Part shown: positions 21,517 to 33,857 of the stretch, one piece after another | Numbering within the stretch: position 1 is the first letter of the stretch | Layout of the letters: every line of letters begins with the position of its first letter | DNA from: Aricia agestis | Taxonomy: Eukaryota > Arthropoda > Insecta > Lepidoptera > Lycaenidae | NCBI RefSeq assembly: GCF_905147365.1 | Contig: NC_056423.1 | Coordinates: forward strand, 5,994,501 to 6,058,500 | DNA length: 64,000 nucleotides | Reading direction: 5' to 3' | The notes under the pieces: generated by a model | What the model was told of the DNA's origin: nothing | What the model saw: only the letters and a program-made list of their open reading frames with translations | The model's database searches: none | Program-made: the position numbers and the translations under genes

Positions 21517-22099
21517 TACATAATATTATACAACCATACAAAGAGTCAAAATCGCCCTTAAATAGCGTCGTAGTAGTTGGATACATAAAAGATTCTTTCT
21601 CAACTGTTTCATTACATTTTTATGCACTCGCTCTGCGCACGCGCATAATTTTTAAAACGACACGTAGCGGCCACGAAACATAATTATTGCCGACATAACG
21701 TGACTTTTTATGTTATTTTCATAAAATTTAAATATCGTTTAATTTAATTATAGTACACAACTGGTAGTGAGTGGTGACACGTTTGAGGAAAATGGTTTTT
21801 ACTTTTTGGTAGATTACAGTCAATTTTGTCGCATCTCATCCCAGTTTGATTCCCAGACATACCTACAAAAATGAAATATTCTATTTTTGCTTCTACCTCT
21901 GTATTTGAGGCAAAAACTTCTTCATCGGTGTTGTACATTTTTTTGCATGAAAAATTCATTAAGATAAGAGTAGACCGCCGCGCGCCGGCGCGAAGGAGAA
22001 CAAGGAATCCCCTTTCCATAGCGCGGCTAAAATTTATGCTTGTCTGCTTGTTCGTTTTACTTCGGTAGGCACTTTAATATGTTTACAGTTGAAATACTC
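21517..22099. other. Unassigned sequence
   Basis: The 91-residue frame at 21744-22019 shows no family features. Confidence 0.35.
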
Positions 22100-22325
22100 A
22101 TACAAATTGTAAGTATAATTAAAAAAATAAAACCAACTTCAAAATTGTACTTAAAATTTCCTATCTCAAAAATTATAACTGTGAAACCGATTTTGATGAA
22201 ACTTACAGTAAGTATTCCCTAAGTAGAACAATACCTGGTACAACAAAAAAATAATCACATAAATCGGCGTAGTTATGTGTAGTTCCGGGGATATGCGAAC
22301 ACAAACATAAAAATATAATATTATA
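22100..22325 (+). repeat. Dispersed repeat R3 copy 2
   Basis: Matches 18046-18340 with small indels. Confidence 0.55.
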
Positions 22326-22799
22326 CTTACACGTAATATTTAAATATTATACTTTTAGGCACATTTTGTTCAGACGATAATATAGACTTAAAAACAATAA
22401 ACATACCTATTATACGGAAAATGGGCAGTTCTGCAAATATTACTTACTTGATAATCTCCTATTTTTAAGTCGGTTAAAAACAGGCGCCACTGTAAATCAG
22501 CACATCTTGAACATATTTAAATCCTAAATTCATCTGTGATAAGAATAATAATTGTATGTAATTTATGAAGTGAGTAGGGAGACCTTGCGGTGGAGAGGGC
22601 ATTTTGATCAGGCAAGATTTATGTTACTGCAATACGGTACTAGCACAGCTATGTGGTACTAGTATAGTCTGTATTATGGCAATTATTATTGTTTAAGAAA
22701 TAACTAGGACTAAATTGGTAAATAACTTTTTAATTTCTTTACTTTCTTGACAGTCTTTATTTATTAATGTTACGTAAAATGTACTTTGCATTTACTCAT
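22326..22799. other. Unassigned sequence
   Basis: Nothing recognised. Confidence 0.35.
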
Positions 22800-23340
22800 C
22801 TCGTCTCTACATCACCCAAAGGTTGGCTGGAAGAAAATGCCTTAAGAGGATTCCACACCGCCGTTTTTCCATACAAACGCTGTCCCCTGTTTCCTCCCTG
22901 GATAATGCCGGTAGAGTTATAATTTTTTTCCTGAATATCTATGGCCACTATTAGTATGTCCCTATGTTTTCTTTTTTTTCATAATTTTATTATTAAAAAA
23001 GATAAGAACGTCCAAAAACCCAAAAAAAATGGCAAGATTTTCCTCTGTGTTTAAACACCCAGAAAATAAAACTGGCTAAAATATACAAAAAAAAAAAAAA
23101 ACATAGGAACACAGCTCAAGCCTTGCTTTAATTCTTAATGAAAAAAGTACTAAAATCGGTTAAGTTTTGGAGAAGGAATCAGCGGACAACGAATCAAAGA
23201 TTTTCTGTTCTTTTATTAGAACTTTTGTCGTATTGTCTCTATCGCGCTCTGCGGTGGGAGACTTGAGATTGGTGAGACAGCAATACATTTTGAAATACCT
23301 ATTTTCAATTTCTGTCGCCCCTGGTGTATCCTCTTAAGGC
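22800..23340 (-). repeat. Dispersed repeat R5, longest copy
   Basis: Includes the blocks found separately at 1193-1345, 14990-15350 and 16580-16720, so it shows how those fragments belong together. AT-rich centre with long A runs. No frame of note. Confidence 0.6.
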
Positions 23341-23770
23341 ATTAAGCCCACCTCTGTACCTTGATGTGTGCAAAAAGTATAATAAAAAAAAAATTGACAA
23401 AAATTAAAAATAGGTAAGTAACAAAATCCACATTTTTGTTGCCTCTCCCCCTATATCGCGCCACTGTGCCTAAGTTTAAGCTAGGGCTATAAATTATAAT
23501 ATAATAATACCCAGTAGACGGAATTGATGGAAAATGTCGTTGCGACAATTCTTCTCAATATAATTTGAGAAAAATATGTCGCGGCTTGATCGCGGCGACA
23601 TTTTTCTCGCGTGTCAAGTAATTGACAGTATTTTATGTAAGGTATAATCGATTTGGCTTATACATAACTCGTAATAGGTATTAGGTAGTATTTTGCAGGA
23701 AATGAGGCGTCAAAATAGTAACATTTAGCCGTAGAAATTATAACAATTAAACTCAGCTAAACGATACTTA
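23341..23770. other. Unassigned sequence
   Basis: A partial inverted repeat (GAGAAAAATATGTCGC near 23570 against the region around 23600). No gene. Confidence 0.35.
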
Positions 23771-23917
23771 GGGCCTGTTTCACCACTTCCTGATAAAGTC
23801 TTGTTTTTACTCCGTGGGCTATCCACAACTTTTTTGACAGATTCTCCATAGTCTATCTGTCAAGTTAAGTGGTGGATAGCCTATTCACCACTTATCAGGA
23901 AGCGATGAAACATGTCC
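23771..23917. mobile_element. Short fold-back MITE, family S
   Basis: Inverted ends GTTTCACCACTTCCTGATAA and TTATCAGGAAGCGATGAAAC; inner CTATCCACAACTT also pairs. One end of the family recurs at 32771-32827. Confidence 0.6.
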
Positions 23918-25726
23918 TTAGAGTTAAATAATAATTACCTACTAGTACTAGATCTTATTTTAAGAATATACATTTTAATAAAATAAGCCTTATGTCATGC
24001 CAGATTTTGCCAAAACTTTGGTACCGATACTCTTCCAGAACGTTCGATACGCTTTTTAAACGAATTCCAAAAAGGAGGTCCTGTGAGACCAAAAGTCTCA
24101 CACATCACACAAAAAAAAAAAAGAAAAAAAAAAACATTTAAACGAAACTCAGCGCTTCATTTTGTAAATTAGCGATTCATAATTAAATTTCGATATTATT
24201 CTGTATTTTAATTTGTTTTAATCTGTATTTAAATTTATTTTAATAAGTATATTTTTTTATGAAATAAGGGGGCAAACGAGTAAACGGGTTACCTGATGGA
24301 AAGCAACTACCTGTGGACACTCGTAACATCAGAAGATCGCGTAGGTATACTTATTTTCAGTCTGAAATATGATGTGAGATCAATCGAGGTTTCTGGCTCG
24401 AGCTCAAAGTATCAAACTGACAATTAAAATACAATTTCGTCGGTTTTAAAGTAAAATAACATAATTAGCGTCAATTTTGAAGATATTTAAACAATTCACT
24501 GTACAGAAGCTTATGTTTAGAATATTTCGAAACAAAAGAGTAAAGGCCAATAGTTTAAAAATAATAAGTGTGTCGGTTACAGTTTACACCTCAGGTTTAC
24601 ACAATGAACTAACGAAGTTTTAATGGTTTAATATTGTGGGATTTACAATTTACTTGATCTAGGTCTCTTTAGTATTAATTTTGTATAGGCTGTAAATAGA
24701 AATATATAGGAATAATAGGAAGAATCTTGGAAATGTTTATTTAGCTATAATCTAACCGCTCTACCATTTAAAAAAATCGATTATATACTTTGATCTCTTC
24801 TCCTAATCTATTAATATTGCATGTACATAGACTCGAAAAACATTTTCCTTCAGTCGCAGTGGGGTAAAAAATAATCGATCAGTTTTTGTAATGGAATACG
24901 TTACAACTTACAAGCTATTACAAGCGTTTATGATAGCGATCAAATTGATCCTCACAAAAAATGGTGGGTACAAAGAAAATAATGTAATTAGTTCATTAAT
25001 TAGGAATATGGACTTATTATACTATGATTGATGGTCAAGAGCCTCGTTTTTTGGATGTCATGAATCATATTAATTTAGAAAGCTGTTAGAGTTAAGTAAG
25101 TATTCACTGACGCTCTACCCATCTCTACCGCTAGTTATATGAAACCTGATTGATTAAATAAATAGATTTTTTACTGATCTAGATTTATTAATACGATAAT
25201 TTACTAATTAATGATTTTCGTCTGAAATTGATAGAAATGGATTAATGGAGTTAAGGCCTAAAACAAATCGATTCTTGATTTAAAAAAAATAATAAGTGTC
25301 ATGCGCCAATCGAATTCGTAATTCAAATTTTCAAGTGCCGAATTAAAAATGGCGCCAGGGTGTATTAAGTGTTGACACTTGACACATATCGCTAATATTT
25401 GTCTCAACGAGTAAGGCAGCTGCGGAATTTCGTGTGACCATAAAAAATGTTTGCAAGCCGTCACAAGGAGTATGTAGCTGACGACTAGCGAGTAGCGAGT
25501 CAACGTTGTCGCGTCTATAATAACTAATAAGTATCTATAACAAGTCGTCGCGACAACATACAGAAAATAAAATATACATTATTTCAAACGATACCAGCGA
25601 TTTAAAGAAGACTTTCACATAGACTCCATACATTTCACATTTTCTGTCAAACTTTTTATTAAATTAATGTTAAATGACCATCAAGTAAATGCCTCTAAGT
25701 GCAGCCGGTAAAGCTGTCTCTAAACT
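23918..25726. other. Mostly unassigned, with an R2 fragment
   Basis: 24250-24345 is an R2 left-end fragment (AAATAAGGGGGCAAACGAGT). The rest, about 1.7 kb, is AT-rich with no gene seen. Confidence 0.4.
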
Positions 25727-25985
25727 CTAAAGGTACCGTTCCGATCAATGCGGCAAGCGACCGCGACTGCGACAGCGACCGCGACCGCGAGCCCCAAAAT
25801 TCAAATAAAATGCCACTTATGAATGAGGCTATAGGTTTCACTTTCTACCGACATCGGTCTAGCGACATATGTTGCTGCTGCATTGTTGTGGCGTATGAAA
25901 CTTTACAACAGTCTAAGACCTAGGTCATAAAGTAGCATATTATCTGGATTTTTGTCGGTCGCGGTCGCTTGCAGCGGCCGAACTT
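25727..25985. repeat. Fold-back with GCGACC-rich arms
   Basis: GGCAAGCGACCGCGAC (about 25751) is mirrored by GTCGCGGTCGCTTGC (about 25958). It contains a short GCGACC/GCGACA tandem. Confidence 0.5.
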
Positions 25986-25998
25986 TGTTCAAACCAAG

Positions 25999-26166
25999 TT
26001 CAAACCTACGCGACCAAGCGACTACGAAGCGGGAGCGTCAAGTTGCGTCAAGTTGTCAAATCATCAAATGTGTGTTTTGAACTAGACTCCTTTTTTTAAA
26101 CCATTTGACAACTTGACGCTCCCGCAGGAGTCCCGCTTCGCAGTCGCTTGGTCGCGTAGGTTTGAA
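25999..26166. repeat. Fold-back, about 45-bp arms
   Basis: TTCAAACCTACGCGACCAAG at the left and CTTGGTCGCGTAGGTTTGAA at the right are exact mirrors. The arms continue through CGAAGCGGGAGCGTCAAGTT with an insertion in the right arm. Confidence 0.65.
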
Positions 26167-27207
26167 CAAAGCATTACGTAGACTGAAAGTTCCTGTCACT
26201 ATCAGGTTTTGTACCCTAAATAATATGTCAATGGTTATTGGTTTCTGCGGCGATACCAAAGAGTTATCGGTCCTACCGTACTGAGTTACTGCGGAATGAC
26301 ATTATCTAAACGATTATGCATTTTGAATATTCGTGTATCAAAATTACAGTTTTATGGCCGGGGTTATCTGGAATTATGTTTGTGGGTGCGAGTGGGTGTA
26401 AGATTAACAAATGATTTGATTATAGCTATTCCACAAGATGTCTATAAACTTTTTCGTTGAGCGTGATTGAGCAATTTAGAGTCGATTTGCTCATTATTCT
26501 GTGCGTAATATACGTGCGTCTAGATCAGTGGCTCTCAAACGTTTATGGTGGCGGAGCCCTTTAGTTTCAATTTTGTCGGAAACATAAAAAAAAGAATGTT
26601 TTATATATTTATATATATTATAATATATAAATAGGTATTACAATATTTAAACGGAGGAATGGATTACAAACAAAAAACAAAGAAATAAAAAGTCGCGCGA
26701 CTTTAATATGCGATTAGCCTTTTCAAAGTAGATAATAAAATAATGATTACTATTATTGTCTGTTTGTTAGTAGTCTACTGGTGTTTGTTTGGTAGATTTT
26801 GAGTGTACGTGTGAAACAAGTAGGCGTTACGTTTGTGTATCAACATGGTGGGTTTTTGTTTTTCTGTAGACGTCTCCAATATTTGGTCTACAGGGTTGTG
26901 AACCATAAATAAATAAAACTGGTTTTTACTTGGAAAAATCAGGACAAGAGTAATCCCTTTCGCGGCGATCGAAGTATCTGCATACCAATTTTCATAGATC
27001 GTTCAGCGGTTGAAGCATGACATAAGAGTATAATCGGATATGTATAATATTATGTATATTGTATAGAATTCTTCTGTCACGGGGTGCGTGGTTGAACTCG
27101 TCTGAAACGGCTCGACAGATTTTCGTGAATCTTAGCGAGCATGTCGGCTAGGGTTGAGAATCGGACAACATCTACATTTTAAAAAAATTGAGTGCATTTG
27201 GAATTCC
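26167..27207. other. Mostly unassigned; hAT-like end at 26525
   Basis: CAGTGGCTCTCAAACG at about 26525 looks like a hAT terminus, but the other end is not found. No gene. Confidence 0.35.
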
Positions 27208-27245
27208 AAAAACTAAGGAAACGTAATTACGTTTCCTTAGTTTTT
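27208..27245. repeat. Perfect 38-bp palindrome
   Basis: Arm AAAAACTAAGGAAACGTAA followed directly by its reverse complement, no spacer. Confidence 0.8.
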
Positions 27246-27299
27246 ATTATTCGTAGGTGTTCTCTCATAATATGTCAGGGTCACATCTACCGATTACCA

Positions 27300-27958
27300 A
27301 TTAGGCGGCGTCCACAAATTACGTGAGGTGTTTTTTTTTTAATTTTTGACCCCCCCTCCGCCCTGGTGAGATTTCGTGAGATTTTATTCAACCTCCGCTC
27401 CCCCCACAAATCTCACGTAAAATTTTTCAAAATGTGGGTTTCTTACGTAAACGTTTGGTTTGACAGTCAGTAGATTTTCTTTCATCATTCACCATTCATT
27501 TCATCATTCATCTATCTATATATATATAAAACTCATAGGTGACCGACTGACATGGTGACGCACAGCCCAAACCACTGGACGGATCGGGCTGAAATTTTGC
27601 ATGCAGATAGATGTTATGACGTAGGCATCCGCTAAGAAAGGATTTTGATAAATTCCAACCCCAAGGGGTTAAAATAGGGGATGAAAGTTTGTATATAATA
27701 ATACTTCTTAACGCGAGCGAAGCCGTGGACAAAAGCTCGTCATATATATAACGATTACGCTTACGATTAAATCTTAAGCATACGTACAATCTGGATGAAA
27801 TGGACCAAAATAGTTAATCAACCAACAAAAATTTTGTTGAGAAAAAAAATACGTGAGATTTGCTGAAACTGCACCTCTCCCCAACGTGAAATTAGATGAG
27901 ATATGACTCGACCCCCTACCCCCCTGAACACCTCACGTAATTTGTGGTCGCCCCCTTA
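27300..27958. mobile_element. TIR element with CACAAATTACGTGAGGTG ends, split by a Helitron
   Basis: Left GGCGTCCACAAATTACGTGA and right CACGTAATTTGTGGTCGCCC are inverted. C-rich tracts lie inside each end. The middle (27509-27739) is a Helitron-like insertion. Confidence 0.6.
27509..27739 (+). mobile_element. Helitron-like insertion
   Basis: Starts TCTATCTATATATATATAAA and ends near GCGAGCGAAGCCGTGGACAA and AAGCTCG, a diverged Helitron 3' end. It has CACTGGACGGATCGGGCTGA inside. Confidence 0.5.
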
Positions 27959-28264
27959 GTAGAGTGTCTATACAATGCTCTCGGGCCTCGGCATACGTAC
28001 TCGGCCGAGGGCACTGTCTCGTAACTACTCGGTAGGTGTAATCGGGCTATCGTGATTGTATATTTGAAGTACAGTTATTATAGCATATTTAACGCGTAAT
28101 AAATCACCTCTTAATAGGTATGCACTTTAGGGCTTCCCCAGACAGATGACCTCAAAAGTTTCCGGCCAAGTATTTTATTACAAGATTCTTGTTATCGGTG
28201 AAATTTTGTCGCCTTATTTTTTGTTGAATTCTCCTGGCATAATCATCAGGCCATTTAGCCGAAA

Positions 28265-28414
28265 CTTTTTCGTTTTCGCTTCGTTATAGAATCGCCGATC
28301 AAAATGTATGGAATTGACATTAGGCGAGTCGAACGTCAACGTCATATTAACCAACGCTTATGTCAATTCCATACATTTTCATCGGCGATTCTATAACGAA
28401 GCGAAAACGAAAAG
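28265..28414. mobile_element. Fold-back MITE with 55-bp arms
   Basis: TTTTTCGTTTTCGCTTCGTT onward through GGAATTGACAT (to 28320) is mirrored at 28360-28414. The loop is about 39 bases. Confidence 0.7.
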
Positions 28415-28738
28415 ATTTTGGCTCACCCCCCAGGGGCGTTTTCTTCATCATAATCAATAATTGTTTTGGCTACGTACTTAATTATTAGGTAGTCGTAACA
28501 TAACGTTATTATATTTTAACGAATGTCAAAATATAATATGTGGGAGCTGTCTGGTTTTTTTATACATTTTTTAACAATTACATTGTAATCAGCTGAAAAT
28601 TATAAGGTACCCCTAGAGACGATTCCAGTTTCACTCTCGTCCTTAATACTATGCGACTAATCTCTAGTATAAGTATATTTGCAGGGCTCGAAAAAGATAC
28701 ATAATAATATTTACATATTATATTATATACTTATTATA

Positions 28739-29133
28739 TATAATATGTACATATACATAACGCCTCCGTGGTCTAGTGGTTAGAGCGTCGCTCTCGACTC
28801 CGGAGGTCGTGGGTTCGAATCCCGCGTTGGAAACATGTTATTTCCAAGTTTGGTTAGGACAATGCAGGTTGATCACCTGATTGTCTGACAAGTAAGATGA
28901 TCCATGCGTCGGATGGGCATGTAAAAAGTCGGTCCTGCGCCTGATCTCTCGCCAGTCGTGTCGGTCTTCCGTCCCACTGGGTTATGAGAGTAAAGGAATA
29001 GAGAGTGCTCTTGTGTACTGCGCACACACTTGGGCACTATAAAATTACTCCTGCGTACCTGGTCTGGTTTCAATGAAACCGGCCACCGTCACCGAAACCG
29101 GTGTGGGGAGTATTATTATAATATGTACATATA
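28739..29133 (+). mobile_element. Complete tRNA-derived SINE with 17-bp target duplication
   Basis: The element spans 28756-29116. Its head resembles a tRNA: an A box in TGGTCTAGTGGTTAGAGCG and a B box in GGGTTCGAATCCC, so it carries internal pol III promoter elements. The non-tRNA body ends in a GAGTATTATT-type tail. The 17-base sequence TATAATATGTACATATA occurs directly before and after it, so both ends are real and the insertion is fairly young. It is not a functional tRNA gene because the acceptor stem is not closed and the flanks are duplicated. Confidence 0.85.
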
Positions 29134-30444
29134 TCTCACTATTTATTGTAGTACAGTATTGAAGTAAGTGTTTTTGTTGAGAAATTAATGAAGTTGTTCT
29201 TAATTATTATCAGCTCATTTTCCTGTGTATCTGTTATGTGGTGGTTATGTCGAGTAAATGAGACAACTTAATATCGATTTAAATCGATGTCAAGTTTTTT
29301 ACTCCTTATCGATTCAAAGGAAAGCAAACTCTATGTCATCGCAATACGACGTAAAAAGATTTAACGAATCACGTAGCCTCATTTTGACGTATAAATCATA
29401 ATTAAAACATATTTGCGACTACAAAGTACAACAAAAAGTCTTAAATGATGGCTGAATACACATTAATGCGTGTGCATTCGAGATTTAAAAAAAACAAATG
29501 TCATTGAACTTTTTAAAGTGCGTGCGGACAATGGAGGCGACGGGTTAGCGATCGCTTTGATTTATTGCTACGGTAGGTGAAAACGGACAGGTGGGAGGCT
29601 GACCCGGGAAAAGTGGGTTCCGTAGCGTCTTAATAATAAAATTGGTTGAGCAAAAATAGAGCTCTTATTTTCTTTGAAAGTACTTAATTCTTAACACGCA
29701 AATACAATTAAGGCGAAATATTGTGAGTGTATCTTACTTCACAAAAGTGATTCAGAACCAATGATATTCTACTTATACAGATCTGTTATATCCATACTAT
29801 TTTCCGGCTTAAATCTCTTCCGAACAATTTTCAAATTCAAAATTGCAAACATTGACAAATTTGACAGGTAAGTGAAACAAAAGATACGAATAACCATTTA
29901 CATAAAAGAGCCAGTTCTATTTTTAAACGTCGAATCGTATCGCTGTCTCTTTCTTCGCCTGAGCTACGACGAAAATTCGATTTTTTCCAGATTGTTCGAA
30001 AAAATTATTGAAAATATAAATAATCGAGGTATTTATTGCAATCAAGACAGGTGGTAAGAGATTCCATGTGTTTTGTTTTTTTTTGAGTCATAATTGGTAC
30101 ATTTTTGAAACGGGCACGACGTCATTTTCAATTTATTTAGGTAAGACAAGACGCGGCACGTTTGTGACTGCGCTCGATGCAGACTAAACAACAGACGGCC
30201 CAATTGGGCCGTATTTGAATCTTCACAACGCGCGCGGTAGTAACATATCTGCTTTGAGTATTTCATCATTGTTCAGAACGAATTTTTATCAGACATGCAC
30301 GTACTTATATAAAATATTCGACAACCAACCACATAATTAGCCACTGTTTAAAATGATTACTTAACGTTAAGTTATTGAAGATTTTGACATAAACTATAGT
30401 TTAAGTACACATTTTCAGTCGAAAACACAAAATTTCTGCTTAAA
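29134..30444. other. Unassigned, one isolated donor-like site
   Basis: TTTGACAG|GTAAGT near 29868 resembles a splice donor but has no supporting frame. 30224-30274 is the shared repeat also at 9579-9630. No gene called. Confidence 0.35.
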
Positions 30445-30595
30445 AGGCTGCGTTTCCACCGGAGATTTCTTGCGAGGAATGTGTTTTTAAGATCCAATAG
30501 AATCGCTGCGCTGAATGTTGTCAGGCAAATGAAGCGTTTCTATTGGTTCTCAAAAACACATTCCTCGCAACACATCTCTGGTGAAAACGCAGCCT
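30445..30595. mobile_element. Fold-back MITE with about 43-bp arms
   Basis: AGGCTGCGTTTCCACCGGAG and TCTGGTGAAAACGCAGCCT are inverted, and the arms continue through GCGAGGAATGTGTTTTT. Confidence 0.7.
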
Positions 30596-31498
30596 AAATC
30601 TTCATTAAATTGAAGTAACTATTAACTCTTAGTGGGTTGGTAAGTGGTTTCTATTGTGGACGATGTAACCCTAAATATTATGGTGTTATTATTTCTTGCT
30701 ATGGAATTACTCATGTGGTAATTATAAAGGTATGAATGAAAGTGTTTTTTTTTGTTGAATTGGTGAATGTTGTTGAAATACTCTACGCATTGCTGCTGAA
30801 AACTATAAAAGGAAATTAATTTTTGAAATCTTTTTACAATGTAATCTGAAGTTTCGGAATAAATAAAGAGATGACGCCCGCACTCCGTTGCTCCAAAATT
30901 CGTTTATTCTTCTGAAACTGTACATTTTTTTGTAACAAAAATACATTTTCATCATCATTTCTACATCTTATTAGTTCAGCTATTTTCAAAAGTAACATGC
31001 ACACTATCGCATTGTATTAGCAAAAATTTCCGAACAATTGATATGAAATCCGTAAAATTATTGCAAAGATTCCAAAACGGAAGAATCAGTACATAATATA
31101 TTATCTATGTCATAAATACGCATGGCAAAAACAAGTCGTTTGGAGTGCTGAAACTTAAAACAACTTAAGATTTGCATACTTATTGATACCTCTAATAAAA
31201 TATTGCATGCCTGCATCTGTTTATCTAAAATAATAAATCTCAAGTCTGTCTGAATCGGTTGTCCATCAAAAAGCAATAAATATAAGCTTTCTATTTCCAA
31301 TTTGTATAAATAAAATTAACACATCAATATTGCTGACAGCCGATCGCCATTAAAATCGCTCTTAAACGGTAAAAAATCAATAAACACTGCCAATTAATAT
31401 GTAATGGTTAAAGATAACTGATGATTGGTCGTTTAAAGTATTCAAGTTGTAATATAGTCGTACAAGATGACGAACGCGACTCTGTTGCGATAAAATAT
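30596..31498. other. Unassigned AT-rich sequence
   Basis: No gene or repeat recognised. Confidence 0.35.
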
Positions 31499-31795
31499 AA
31501 TATACGTGGGAGAGCCATGCTTCGGCACGAATGGGCCGGCTCGACCGGAGAAATACCACGTTCTCATAGAAAACCGGCGTGAAACAGTGCTTGCGCTGTG
31601 TTTCGCCGAGTGAGTAAGTTTACCGGAGGCCCAATTCCCTACCCTATCCTCCCCTTTTCCCTACCCTATTCCCTCTTAAAAGGCCGGCAACGCACCTGCA
31701 GCTCTTCTGATGCTGCGAGTGTCCATGGGCGACGGAAGTTGCTTTCCATCAGGTGACCCGTTTGCTCGTTTGCGTTTGCGTTTTTATTTCATAAA
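31499..31795 (-). repeat. Dispersed repeat R2, inverted copy
   Basis: Has both R2 ends (GCACGAATGGGCCGGCTCGA and GTGACCCGTTTGCTCG) but a very short G-rich array. Confidence 0.7.
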
Positions 31796-31884
31796 AAAAA
31801 TCCTTTATCGCGCGGGAACCGTACACTTTTTCCGGGACTCAAAGTATCTCACACCGAATTTCAGCAAAATGGGTTAGGTTAGGG

Positions 31885-32030
31885 CAGGGGTTCCCAATCT
31901 TTTCCAGCCTGCGGCGCAGTTACACGTCATAACATTTTGTCACGGCGCCGAACTCCAGCTAGCCATTACAAAAAGATACATAAATAAACACATGTAATGA
32001 TTATTATAGTAAGATTAATTTTTGAATTGA
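31885..32030 (+). mobile_element. hAT-like left end
   Basis: CAGGGGTTCCCAATCTTTTC is a typical hAT terminus. The right end is not seen. It is followed by a SINE. Confidence 0.45.
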
Positions 32031-32031
32031 C

Positions 32032-32313
32032 GACCTCTGTGGCTCAGTGGTGAGCGCGTTGGTAGCTCAAGCCGGGGGTCGCGGGTTCGAATCCCGCCGA
32101 CGGAACAAAAAGTTTTCAATGTTCCTGGGTCTGGATGTGTATTAAATATGTGTATGATATAATAAAAATCTTAAATATATGTATAGTATAAAAGTATTAA
32201 ATATATTTCCGTTGTCTGGTACCTGTAACACAAGTCCTTAGGTACTTAGCACGGGGCCAGACTGACGTGGTGTGAAGCGTCCATAGATATTATTATTATT
32301 ATTATTATTATTA
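32032..32313 (+). mobile_element. tRNA-derived SINE with ATT tail
   Basis: tRNA-like head with A box TGGCTCAGTGG and B box GGGTTCGAATCCC, a body including CCGTTGTCTGGTACC and CACGGGGCCAGACTGACG, and an ATT array as tail. Same family as the split copy at 49683-51620. Target duplication not obvious. Confidence 0.75.
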
Positions 32314-32770
32314 AGCAAGTCAATAATAATAAACAAATATTAAATCATCTGCCTGCTTTGGCTGATGGAGGATCGACTCAAACGCGGCTCTTGCCTTAGA
32401 GCCTGTCCAGATGAGGCGTTTTGCGCGCGTTTTACGTGCGCAAATCGCCTTATCATCATTGTCACTAGAAATCGATTTACTTGTAGATAGCCGGGTTATT
32501 TGGCCGGGTTATGTCAAGTCAATGTTAGCCGTTTAAAGCCCCTCCCCCTCCGGGACCTATACAGCCAACACAGATGCATCCTGCATGAGATTATCAAGTA
32601 CAAGGTCACACTGTATCAGTATTTCCACGCGTTATCAGTCCTCAGGAATTTCCTTTGTTCTGAGATGACTGTGACCGCATTCCTTAGGTTCTATTGTGTC
32701 ACTCAAAATAATAAATGTGTAGGTGAAAACTGAAAACCCACCGAACATTCAAATAATATTAAGATTTAAG

Positions 32771-32827
32771 GGGCTGTTTCACCACTTCCTGCTAGTTCCG
32801 GATAGGCTATCCACAACTTATATCATA
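32771..32827 (+). repeat. Half of MITE family S
   Basis: CTGTTTCACCACTTCCTG and GGCTATCCACAACTT match 23771-23917. The rest is missing where a Helitron begins. Confidence 0.5.
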
Positions 32828-33167
32828 CTAGATGTTCCGCGCGGCTCCGCTCGCGTAACTTAGTAATTTCACGGAAACTGTACATTTTTCCGCAAAAATA
32901 GCCTGTGTCCCTTCACGTGGTCTATTCATCATGTATGCCAAATAACATAAAAATTGCTCCAGTAGTTCTTAAGATAATAAGCAATTTCAAATAATTTCTT
33001 CGCTCCTATTAGTCTTAGCGTGATAAAATATAGCCTATAGCCTTCCTCGATAAATGGGCTATTCAACACTGAAATAATCATCAAAATCCGTTGCGTATTT
33101 TTAAAGATTAAAGGGAACAAAGGGACATGAGGGAAAAGAAGCGACATTGTTTTATAATATGTATAGA
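32828..33167 (-). mobile_element. Non-autonomous Helitron, complete
   Basis: On the minus strand it starts TCTATACATATTATAAAAC and ends GCCGCGCGGAACATCTAG before T. It carries the TAGCCTATAGCCTTCCTCGA block found in the tandem units at 7136 and 56975. Confidence 0.7.
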
Positions 33168-33410
33168 TTATGTGACTTTATCTTAACTAGGCACACCAAA
33201 TATTTCTTATATTATTTTCACACAATGCACAATTAACTGACAGGCCGTGAGGAGCCCACAAAGGAATAATCAAAGCGATAACTCGATTAATAGAATTCGC
33301 TTCGTGTTTGTTTTCTACTTTCGTTTTGTTTGACACGATGAGTAGGCGAATTTTTGATGTTCTTTATCAAGTACTCGCAAGTGTTCTGCGAAATCTTGGG
33401 TGAGTACCAT

Positions 33411-33703
33411 AAAGTTAATATACCTAGCGGAATAGCAACATTCTCGAGCTGTCAAACGAAACTGAAATTGGCTTCATCTGTGTGTAAAAATATGTGTACG
33501 TATACATTTACACAAGCATGATTGAACATGATTTCTATGAGATTAAATTGTCAACGTGCGGCACGTGCCGACTGGACGTCAAAAAAAGAGTGCTGGTGTC
33601 ATGTATCACACGTCTCTTTTTACCACGCAGTGTTACTGATAGTGACATCTCTCTATTGCTCAGGCCTTTGTTTCTCTATTCCGCTAGGTATATTAACTTT
33701 ATG
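33411..33703. mobile_element. hAT-like MITE, family F1 copy 2
   Basis: About 95% like copy 1. Flanks GTGAGTAC (33403-33410) and GTGGGTAC (33704-33711) are an 8-bp duplication with one change. Confidence 0.78.
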
Positions 33704-33760
33704 GTGGGTACACCGTACAATAAGCGAACGTACTCCAACTACAAGACCGCTTTTGGTCAT

Positions 33761-33857
33761 TTAAACTACAGCTGATGCACACCCAGGTAAAAAGGGACTA
33801 TAAAATGACTCATTTTATAATCCCTTTTCCCCTGAGTGTGCATCAGCTGTAGTTTAA
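33761..33857. mobile_element. Short fold-back MITE (97 bp)
   Basis: TTAAACTACAGCTGATGCAC is mirrored at the right end. Almost the whole element folds on itself around ATGACTCAT. Confidence 0.7.

Noticed and set aside
28756..28830. tRNA gene
   Set aside because: A and B boxes belong to a SINE head: a long non-tRNA body follows and a 17-bp duplication flanks the whole unit.
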